From Nephrocerus scutellatus (taxonomy: Eukaryota; Arthropoda; Insecta; Diptera; Pipunculidae): a stretch of 64,000 nt of DNA. Numbering within the stretch: the stretch's first letter is position 1; each line of letters begins with the position of its first letter. This document shows, in pieces, positions 29,401-41,400 of the stretch. The DNA is taken from positions 109,789,890 through 109,853,889 of the forward strand of contig OX352761.1 of NCBI GenBank assembly GCA_947095585.1, read 5' to 3'. The notes beneath the pieces are model-generated. The model saw only the letters and a list, made by a program, of their open reading frames with translations, searched no databases and had not been told where the DNA came from. The translations under genes and the position numbers were made by a program.

Positions 29401-32400
29401 CTACTTTTTGTTTATTCTTTTCCCGCAGATTTCGATCGCAACAAAATGTCTCTGAAGGGGGCGACATGGCTCTTCTGCGGATGGGTGCTGCACTATTTGC
29501 CATTTTGGGCCATGGGTCGTGTGCTGTACTTTCATCATTACTTTCCGGCTTTAATTTTCAATTCGATGTTAACAGGTATGTGGGTGCTGTATTTAAGTTT
29601 CAGTTTCAGCTATGGTAGTTGTGAAGTGCTGCATGGATGGACATGGAATAGAGGAAATTGTCCCCATACATAGGTCTTTTATTACTTTTTCAAAATGAAA
29701 ACTTAAGTCTTCACTTAGTTCGTTGTGTTTTATGTATTTTTAATTTTCGCATCGCATTCACCTGTTGGGAACAGGAAGGCATCAGCTCACAAAAGCTATC
29801 GATAGTTTCGCAGAGTGTTTGGGAGAGAATGGGCAATGGCAGTCGCACAGTCGTACAGTGTTCTTTCCCATTTTAAGTGCCTTAACTTTTCAGAAACTTC
29901 AACAGAATAATTTGTCGCAAAAGTTATTTCAAAAAGTTGATTTGAAAAGTTAGAATGTTGAAAAGCTGCTAAGTTGAGGTGGAACAACTTTTCCAGACGC
30001 TTTTGTTTAATTCAAAATGATGACGAACGATGAATTGAAGTTGGGTTGGGGGTTGCATAATACAGTTTGTGCTGCGACGAACAATTTTACTGAAACATAA
30101 ATAACGTCTGCTTGTACTTTGTTGCCAAATTTGATACATTTTATTTTATTTTAAGGTTTTTGTAGATTGGATTATAAGTAAATTAAATTGAACTTGTTAT
30201 GGTATTTTAAACTAAATAAGTGGGATCGCTTTCACGATGTTCAACTGTCCTCTGTGCAGTTGCAAAATTAAACCTTAAGGCATACTTATTGGAGGAATTA
30301 AAAAAAGAATACAAGTGTCAGGACTGAAAAACAAGCAATGAACACACAGAAACACTACAGATATAACGATAGATATTCTTTAATGTACATATGGAAAGGG
30401 TACATATACGTATGGGAAGAATAAAACGAATGAACTGCACGCGACGACGGTTAGTCCCAGTCCCCGCGATCATTCGTGACAGCACGGCCTTTCCTGAAGT
30501 GTAGACATCCCAGCTACAGGTTCGTCGTTGTCATCGGTGTTGTCGTCATCTGTAGTACGAACTCCTTCTTCCACTGCTTAAGCTTCTCATCCTGAATCTC
30601 TCCCCTTAGAGAATGGAAAATCGTCTTTAAATCTGGGTCTAGGTCGACTTCAATTTTGAGAATATGATCAGCAACGGTTTTTGGTTCACTCGCTGCCCGA
30701 CTCATGGCATCAACATACGGAATTTGTATTCCAGCACGACGAAAAACAGTGAAATCGTACTCCTGAAGAGCCAACCACCAGCGAGCTACATGTGAAAGTA
30801 ATGGCTCATGGTCGTTATGTCAGCACAATCTGTAACGCTACGAAACGACTTACCCATGAGATAGATACGGAAGCGTTAAAGAGTCTCCACAATGGCAAGG
30901 ACCTCCAGTTCATAACTGCGATACTTCTGTCAGCTGTCTGAAATACATTACCGGCTTAAACACATAGAGATCCGTCTCCTGCATCAATATGCCAGTCAAC
31001 TCTATTGCAATGGCGTCAGTATGCACTTCGTGCTTGTTATCCTGACTATACAGCACAAGTATCAGGTCGCAGCACAATTTGTCCCTTAGCGTTTGCAACG
31101 ATTTTTTTTTTGTTCAGAAGTCCACTGGAATGGCACCTGCCCCTTTGTTCTAAGCGGAGAAGTCAACGGACGAGAGATCACTGCGAAGTTCTCAATGAAT
31201 TCGCAAGAATCGGCGAATATCGTGGACTGTAATCTGGCCTGGGGAAGTTCTTTATCGCAGTTTTCACATCACCAGGCTGAACTCCGCCGCCCTTAACACG
31301 ATGTCCAACATAAGCAATTTCTTCGCCGAGAAAAGCACATTTTTTTAATTTTAGCGTTAACCCAGCTTCCTGCAATACCTGCAGAAACTCAGCTAGACGT
31401 TCGAATACTTCCTTGACATTTTGGCTTTTGATGATGAAATCGTCTATGAAAGCAGATACACATCCATCACGTATCTTACGCACCAATCTATCCGCCATTT
31501 CCTGGAACACACTCTGGGCATTGGCCAACCCATAATTATACTCAAAATGGCCATCATGAGTCACAAACGCTGTGACTCAACCGGAAAAAGTATTCTTCAG
31601 CACGCTCTTCCTGATGTCGTCTAGAGTTCATTGATAAATGCACGTCAACCTCGTCGGTGGTTGACGAAAAAGTGCTCAGAAAATCGGTCACAAGCTCAAC
31701 CCATGTAGCGAACACTGTTGGTGCACTATTGATCCATAAATTTGCGGATCTCTGTAGCTTCGTTTGCACTACGAACACTAAAACTCGATCGTCCCAACGA
31801 TATGCGGCTTTTAAATTTTCAATACGGTTAACAAACAGATTTGGGTTGTTAATTGCCTTAAAAAACGGTAGTAGGTCGATAATGTCACGGAGACCACTTG
31901 TCGAAGAGCTTGACGCATCACTATTCGATTTCTGCTTTCCGCTAGGTACATGTTCGCGCTCTGTAACGATAGATATTCTTTAATGTATATATGGAAAAGG
32001 TACATCTAAGTATGTGAAGAATAAAACGAATGAACTGCTCGCGACGACGGTTAAACTACCACTCCCCGTGATCACTCTTGACAATAGTGAGTTTCGAACC
32101 TATGTCCCTATGCATTGCAACTTTGCAAAAAACCGAGAAAAAAAATAAATATTGAGAAAGGACTTCAATGCGGATTCTGCTTCTCCAAACAGCGCATTAT
32201 CGGTAAGCCACGGAACACACATAGCAATCGGCTGCGTTCTTGTTTGGTTTTTGTTGGTAAGTGGTGTGGGGGCAGGCGGGTAACTACGGGTATCGGCTTG
32301 TTAAATATAAATTGTGAGTAAAATCGCACATCGACTAAGAGAGCAACCTTATTATATGCAGCTTGTGATGCATGTGGATCGGCCGTCTGCTATTCGGTAA

Positions 32401-35400
32401 GAGACCGGCATATATCGAAAAAATCATAAAATACTAGTAGATATTAAAATTTGCAAAGAATTGCCCGCATGCATTTATATTATATAAACTGTAATTACCT
32501 CAATATCGATTAAAATACTTTTCTGCAGGACACACAGATACAATGCGTACTGTGTGTGACGTTGCCAATGTCCACACATTCTGCCTTTGGGGGAAATTGT
32601 CAATTATTGTGGATACAATTAAAATCATTTCTGTTCATTTTCGCGTGAAATCCTTCCAGGTAACACTCACATAGTACCGTTTGTGTATAGAGGTGTAAAA
32701 GAGCTGAGAATACGAATTAAATCGATCGCGATAATGAATTTATATTCACAGCTCGGACTCGGACTCGGACAATTATTGTTGTATTCATTGAGCAATATTT
32801 ATGCTGCACAAAAGTTTTGTATCGCCATTTTGTAATAATATAATAATACTTTCCAATTTGCCATTGGACAATGAATTTCAATTAAATCGAACATTGGTCT
32901 CTTCGCGTTGGGTTGGTTTGAGTTTAGTATCAGTCCTCTCTGCCTACTCGTACATAATGCAGTTCGCAGTGGCAACATTTTTATCAATAATCGTCGTCCC
33001 ATCAGGAAGAATGGATCGCTTATACATATTTGGCAGTGAATATTATTTTAGCGGCAAATTAAAGTAATTGCTGGCGGCTGTAACTCACCAATTCACGTGC
33101 TCACGTGCCTTGAACTCAAATCATAGTAAAACGTAACAGATCTCGGTTGATGAGCGACCTCATTATGAATGGCAATTAATGATGATTTATGGCATCGGCC
33201 AATAAATAAATAAATTTCACATTCATTCAGACAACTCTATCTGATGGTGAAGTTATTATGAAACTAATTTTGTGTTGTCACAAGAATAGAAAATTTAATG
33301 GGAAATAAATTGATTGCCTATTACCACGATTGTGAGTACCATGGCTGATTTTTGTCTATCGTAAAGACCAAACGTTATTAAGCGTCAATTAAGAGGTTTA
33401 TAGGATTTATTGGGTTTGTAGGGTAAATGTTCATTTGCAGCACAAATGGTATATAAACTCCAAAGCTTCCAAAGGGCTACTTGCGGCGCTTTTTAACGAC
33501 ATACCACATTAATGGACTCGTATATATGATCAGATCATATGATTTAAATAAAAAATAGGGTAGTCTTTATTACTTATTTAGTGCTCGTTGTTAACCCCGG
33601 CGTTACCCGGGATCCTCTGACCCCTACACGGAGCCTGGCAATTTCTTCCACATAATTAATGAGCGACTAATGAAGGAATCTCTGTATTGGTCGGTATGTC
33701 CGAAGCACTTGAAAAGATTTATCCGTTGAAAACAACATTGGGAATTAACGAGGTTAAGGATAAATAAAAACAACCCATAAAAAGAAAATTTTTCATGTAA
33801 ATTCTCTAATAGGAGATGGGTATCTGTTAAAATTTGAAGAAAATCGAGCTAATTTTTAAAAAATTTATATGGGCACCCCTCGGTTCTCAGGGCCTCACTC
33901 CAAAAACTTTAAAAAAAATTTTGTCCATCTGAGTTACAAAATTTTAAAAAAATCGGGTTAAGTTTTTTAAACAAAAATTTGGGGCCCATTGACCCTGGGG
34001 CCCGGGGTCTCTAAATTTTTTACAAAAAGTGTTTTTTATCGGAGATACATACGTATATAAAATTTAAAGAAAATCGGGTTAATTTTTTTTTTTTAATTTT
34101 GGGGCCTCACGAACCCGGGACCCAAGGTCTCCGAAATTTTTTACAAAAAGTTTTGTCTATCGGAGATACACATGTGTATTAAATTAAGAGAAAATCGGGT
34201 TATTTTTTAAAAAAAATTTATGGGGCCTCCCGAACCCGTGCTCCAAATTTTTTACAAAAGGTGTTTTCCATCGGAGATACACATTTGTATAAAATTTTAA
34301 GAAAATCGGGTAAATTTTTTAAAATATTTGTATGGGAGCCCCCCGCCCTCGAGGTCCGAGGGGCCTGCAGTTTTAATAGAAAGTATTGTCACCGGAAATA
34401 TACAGGTGTGCAAAAATTCAATAAAATCGGGCTATGGGAAGGGGGTTAAAAATTGATCGCAAGATTCCATGACACACAAATCCACAAATCCACAAACACA
34501 CGGGCACGCGAAGTTAATATAGAGAATTTAAAAACATGTTGTTTCTCTTCATAAAAAATGGAGAGTCGATGTATACTGGATACAATGCCGGGATTTAGTT
34601 AAATCAATCGATAGCACCGCACCGATCGATGAATAAACAAATCTCGTTTCTAAGAATGTTTCGAAAAACTCGGAAAGATTAATTCAATTTTTCGAAAACT
34701 GATTCATCATTCGGTCTAGAAGTTTATAAATCTTCATGACAAGAATAATTTAGAAAACAATAAATGTAGATTTCTCTCAAAGATATCGAGCATCCCTCGT
34801 ACGGCACAGCATCTCATGTTTGATGTCTTATGTTATAAACAAATTACATAATACCACAAATGAAATAAAAATAATCCAGGATGTGATTTATGGTATCGCA
34901 CAGGAAATAACAGGTTTTTTTTTAACAAAAATGGCGTGCAGACAGCATTTTTCACACAATTACCCTGCGATTATTGAATAATTTCCATATTTCCCTGCGG
35001 CAATTACCTGTCAACTTACATGTAATTTTAGCCGCAAAATTGCCCATTAGCTGTATTGACAGCATCACTACGCATTACACCGCCAATATAATCGAATTTT
35101 ACGACTCTATAGAAATACATTTTATAATTTGCTTTTAAGTACAACAACAAGCAGTGCGGTAGTTGTGTGATTCCGCTAATACTCGTACACATATAAATCA
35201 TATTAACGTATTATTGTTATTAGGTTGGCGTTTTTTTTTGACGTTGATTGAAATTTATTTTATTCAATTTGCGATGCTTCATAATATGATCGACAAGTAG
35301 AGATGCGATTCCTCGCGTATTTATCTACCTGACGATGAGCAAAGTAGGGAAAAATATTATTATTTATTTGGCAATAATATAGCACCGTTGCGCCGCGCAC

Positions 35401-38400
35401 CGCCATCAAGTGGGAGCGCGCCCTCCAGGGATTTTAAATTGAAAAATGGTTGCTCTCGAGAATTGATGGTTGTGCATTATGGCATGTGCGCTGGGGTTGT
35501 TTGCTTATCAAATATCACGTTAGAATGTATATAATAATAACAACAAAATCACACACATGCAAACAAAAATTTTTTTTATTATTAATGCAATGGAAAATAT
35601 TTTCACTAAATTCAATTTGCGGAAACAATTTTCCTGTTTGCACGTAGAATAGTTTCGTTGCGTTTTTTGCGGGGTGTGCTGTTTGTGTAAAGGGCTCCCA
35701 GGGCGATTATTCCTGGAAGAGTATTTGCATTTTTGCAGCAGAATGTTTGCCCAAAGCGAACTACATCAGTCAGCCCCAATTGGGTGCCGAAATGGTAAGC
35801 AAAAATTGTATTATTTCCATCTCGAAAAATCGCTTGAAATTCGATGCTGAAATGAAATGCCAAGCGTTATTATTAGCATTATTGTCCAATAAACGCATGT
35901 GTGTGTGTGTGAGCGGGAAGAAAAACTATGATTTTTCATTATAAACGAATTTTTCACTTCATTTCTCGCAATATCGAGAATGAAATGCTTTGCATATTAT
36001 GAACGCCAACAGAATGTATCTGATGGCTGAAAGCGCGGACAGACCGGCCGGTGGCAGGCAGGACAATTCGCACTAGTATCTGGCTGTGTGTATGTGTGTG
36101 TATTTGACCATATCATCAGACTAAGCTGAAATATATAATGAAAAATTAATATTTCACCAATTTGCGCCGCTTTGCTGATGAATGCTGAACGCGTGGTATG
36201 CCTGCAGCGTTAGCACCAACAAAAATCGCTGGATATTGCTCGTCCTCCATCATTTTTGAGTTGATTTGATTTGATTGCCGGCTGGCGGCCAAACTGACAG
36301 ACAAACAAATGGACAATGGACAATATATGTAGAATGTGTGCTGTCGCGTTCACCCGGTCTAGCTGTGGGTTGTTGGTTGGTTATGCGGTGCAAAATAAAT
36401 CTGGTGGCCATCTAACATGACCACACAAACGCAGTGCTCCAATCATGTCAACATCCTTGCCAAACCGGAAATTATTAAATTTTTACCAGCGCCAAACATA
36501 GATAGATAGAGGTAGATATATATAATGCATGGAACAGCATCCACTTTAAAACTAAAAATCTCTGCTTGAAATGGTGAAATTAACAAAATTTCTGCTAAGC
36601 ACACAACGGCAGGATCTGCACGCGCGATCCACATCCGATTGAAATTTGTGGAAAAAGTTTTTTTTTTCGCTTTTCATCAATTTTATTGTTATGAGCGTCC
36701 TGTACCGGAATCACACACACACACACACACAACGTTAGATTATCGCAATGGCCATTATTTCGCGCGAAAGTATCCTTGCATTTCGATAGCGCTTATGCAT
36801 ACGCATACGATCATGTTAGCCATGGTTTGTTTTGTTTCTCCGCAGCTGTGCAAATAATTTACGGACTTAAAACCAATTGCATTTTAAATTGCGGCTGTTT
36901 TCTAAAACTTTGTGTACTCTGTGAACGTACGTGCTGGATGGATTGTGCATATGACGCGCAAGGTGACACCGACTGTGAAAAATCAACGAACTTCACAAAT
37001 GGCCATCATGCTAAAAAACAAATTATGCAATTTTAAAGTAATTAACCCTTTGTATGTTTGCTAGTGGTTTTTCGCTTTTTTGCGTTTAACAAAATTATAA
37101 TGTAACGAGTATCGCCACAGCCCGTTATACGAATAAATGGTTGGTCAATGTCAATTGTCTTAAAACGAAAATATTTTTTAATTTTATTTAAAAGTGTTGC
37201 TGGAAGTGTTGCTTCCATTATGGTTTATATCTTTGTTTCATCATCTTTGGTATTTCATCACAGTTTGTAATGACGAAATTTAGGCATCCAATTTCGCCTT
37301 ACACCCACTGACTCAAAAATATGTGCATCCCATTTCTCTCTACACACACTCTGCGCACACGAATAAGACAAAAAAAAAAAAAAAACCAGCAAATGCCCAT
37401 TATGCAGTATGCAGATGCACAAAACCGAAAAACCAGCATAGCAACACAGCCAACGCAACGTGCGCACGAGCGAAGTACGGAGGCGGCAAAATGTGGAATG
37501 GAATACATATTCCCAAACAACCATCGACGCACAACCAAAGGAAAAGCAACAACAACAGAAGCAAAAACCAGCATAGCAACACAGCCAACGTTGCATGCAC
37601 ACAAGCAAAGTACGGAGGTGGCAAAATATGGAATGGAAAATTTCCAAACGACCAACGGTGCACAACCGAAGAGGAAACAATTACAACACGAGCTGAGAGA
37701 GAGCTGCAAAACTGCAAAGTCCACTAAGAAGCAAAACGTTTAAAAGGAAAGACACAAGAATAATTGCTCTGTTTCCTGCGAGATCATTGACACGGTTCAA
37801 ACGTACGGCATCGGAAACAATAGTACACATATAACAGAAGCTAAAAATAAACCCTGGAATATCTAAAACCAAGCTTGGTAACGAAGTCGACGACGGAGGA
37901 GTTTGGCGACTTGATACAAGACAACCAACGTTGATCAGCGCTATAATCAGGTGGGTCCAGTCCTCTCAGAGTGTTAGTTTAAATCCGCTTTCTTGGTTTC
38001 GAGACTCTGGCGGGCCTTACAAGACTCCATCTTGAAACCCGGAAACTCTTGATAGGGTGAGATTTTCCCTTGTTAGGTGTAGAGACACTTCGACTTCAGG
38101 AATCTGGGATGCCTTACAGGAATCCATCCTGAAGTTCGATCTCTGTTAAGGTCTAGTTTTCATTCAGGAGAGAGTGAGCCGTGTTGTAAATTCATGGACC
38201 AGAAACAGCTAGGGTCAAGCGATAGAACTCGCCCTAAATGCAGGGAGAGTAAGTGCTGGGGCTGAGATGCCAGGCGTAGAAGTGAAATGGACACGCCTTA
38301 AGAATACTCTCATTAGTACTGCTGACTCCATTTTAGGTAGTGGTCGTACGGAACGAACGAATGATTCGATGACGAATGTAAGCTAGCGACTGAACGTAAG

Positions 38401-41400
38401 AATATTGCGTACTAAGCAATTCATGAAATAAGAGTGCAAGTATGGGAGGAAGAAGCGATGCCAGAAGACTGGGCATCCTGTGCCATATACAAATATCACA
38501 AAATGCAGCAAATATCGTGGTATAACGTTGTTGAGTATCGCGTATAAGATTTTATCCTCTAAACTACAAGACAGTATAGCCCCATTCGCTAAAGTCATCA
38601 TTGATCCATACCAGTGTGGTTTCATCCCAGGCAAATCAACAACTGATCAGATTTACACACTTAGGCAGGTGATGGGAAAATGTCTAGAGTTTCAAAACTC
38701 ACTACACCACAGCCAGAGTAGAATTCGGCATCCCAAATAAACTGACACGACTATGTAGGCTGACCATGACCAATGTTTTAAGCCAAGTAAAAATATTCGG
38801 ATCACTATCAAGCCCATTGAACATCTATAACGGGCTCCTACAAGGGGATGGACTGGCCTGCGTCCTCTTCAACTTGGCGTTAGAAAAAGTTATCGAGACT
38901 CTGACATAACGGCGAGAGGAACAATCCTATATAAGTCCATTCAGATACTTGCTTACGCAGACGACATTGACATCGTTGGTAGAAACCAAAGGCCTGTACA
39001 GGAAGCTTTCATCCAGATCAAGCGGGCAGCACGAAATCTGAAGCTGCACATAAATGAGAGCAAAACAAAGTAACGGTGGCCACGTCTGCGAGTAGAAGAT
39101 CCAACATTGGTCCCTCAATTCAAATAGTGGATCGCGAATTTCAAGTAATGCAATCCTTTAACTATCTCGGGTCAACTGTAGCAGCCGAAAACAGCATGGA
39201 ATCAGAAATAGGTGACAAAGCCTACTATATTCTGTCAATACACTTCAAATCCAGGAATTTAACCATAACATCCAAGCTGCTGGTGTATAAGACAATGGTC
39301 ATACCAGTACTTACATATGGATCCGAGAATTGGGTGCTTGGCAAAAAGCATTCTGATCTCTTAGCCGCGTTCGTGAGAAAAGTCTTACGGAGAATTATTG
39401 GCCCCAAAGTGAGGAAGGACGATTCCGCAGACTCTAAAATGGTGAGATCTACGAGCATTATCGCGATATCGACATCGTGAAGAGAATTAAGCTTGATAGG
39501 CTCCGGTGGGCAAGACACCTAGCTCGCATGAGTGAAGAGGATCGTGCTTGGAAAGTCCTTTGAGCGGGAGCAAAGGAGAGCAAAATGTTATCATAATGAA
39601 CTTCCCCATTTAGCTTTTATAGTCGAATAAGCTAAAGAGCAAAGTAAACTCGTCTCCACATAAACAAATAAAAAACAACTTCGTTTTTCGAGTACAAACT
39701 TTTATGCATACATCGAAACACGCCACACAGTATTTTATTATTTGGTACTAATCGCAAAAAATATGTTTTTAAGGTCGGGGCATTTCAAAGAATTTTCTTT
39801 TTCCACGCGCCACACGCGACACGCGTTAAGGGTAGGATATCAAAAGTGACCCCTGATATTGAGCCGCTCACAAAATTTCAACCCTCTAGTTTGTGCGAAA
39901 CGTGGCTAAAAAAGACCTCACAAAACGAGAAAATGGCGCATTTTCAATCCATCACACGCGCCACACGCGTAACGCGTCATAGACGGAATAACTAAAATTC
40001 TATTTTGACCTAGAAACTCACAAACCTTCAGCTCCCTAGGTAGTGTTGAAGGTGGTTAAAAAGGATCTCAAAGAAGTCGAACAAAAGTTTCAACCCATCA
40101 CATGCGCCACACGCGACGCGCGTTATACACGAAATATAAAAAATGCTTTTCTGGACGTACACAATTTCAACTTTCTAGGTCGTGTGGAAGGTGGTTAAAA
40201 AGGATCTCAAAGATGTCGAACAAAAGTTTCAACCCAACACATGCGCCACACGCGACGCGCGTTAAACACGAAATATAAAAAATGCTATTCTGGACGTACA
40301 CAATTTCAACTTTCTAGGTCGTGTGGAAGGTGGTTAAAAATGATCTCAAAGAAGTCGACCAAAAATTTCAACCCATCACATGCGCCACACGCGACGCGCG
40401 TTATACACGGAATATAAAAAATGCTATTCTGGACGTACACAATTTCAACTTTCTAGGTCGTGTGGAAGGTGGTTAAAAAGGATCTCAAAGATGTCGAAAA
40501 AAAGTTTCAACCCAACACATGCGCCACACGCGACGCGCGTTAAACACGAAATATAAAAAATGCTATTCTGGACGTACACAATTTCAACTTTCTAGGTCGT
40601 GTGGAAGGTGGTTAAAAAGGACCTCAAATTAGTCGAAAATACAGACAAAAAGAGGTCAAGTTAAATAGAAGTTTTTAAAAAAAGTATAAGGTTCTTGAAG
40701 CACTGTCCTAACAAAAGTTGTAGTTGTACTTGAAAAAAACTAAAGTTCTGATTCAAATTTAAATTTTATTTAAGTAATATCTGAAAAAAATTAAACAAAT
40801 CTACACTATAACTAACAATATGGTTTTTATTTAAGTTCTTCCCAGCGATTTGTTGATTTCATTGACAAAAAGATTATGTCCGTCCCGATGGACACAACCT
40901 TTAGAGAAATATGTCCGTTACAATGGACACTTAACTTTCTATTGAAATTACAGGAAAAATGATCGCCAGTTTCTTAATATAAGTTAGTATTTATTATAAT
41001 TAACCCATTCTATGAACACTTTTACTAAATTAGCACTTGTCATTTTGTTTTATTAAAACAATAAAAATAATTATTTTAAATTAACTGGTATAGGACCCCA
41101 AAATCGCTTCTTGCACCTGAGCCCCCAACGTTCTAAATCCGGCGCAGGTCCTTGTTTTTGTTTACTTTAAGTTGCACCCAGTCGCAGTCTAGTCGATGCA
41201 TTGCGCTGAAGTGATACAGCGAAGCACTTCATCATAATGTGCGTCTACTTAATATGCCAATTGCATAAATAAACTCCTTATGCAGGAAAGAGGTTGGATA
41301 AATACGAAAAACATAACAACAACAACAACAACAACAGCAAACTTAAAGTTGTTCCTTGGTGTTTTATTAGTTTGCTATTATAGCTTTAATCATCCCTGTG

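Noticed and set aside
32084..32130. Isolated B-box-like ggttcgaaactc (minus strand) beside the Gypsy LTR
   Set aside because: No A box at the right distance and no shared SINE body.
39785..40690. CRISPR-like regular repeat spacing
   Set aside because: Units are contiguous 139-bp tandem copies without unique spacers, and the genome is eukaryotic: a satellite.
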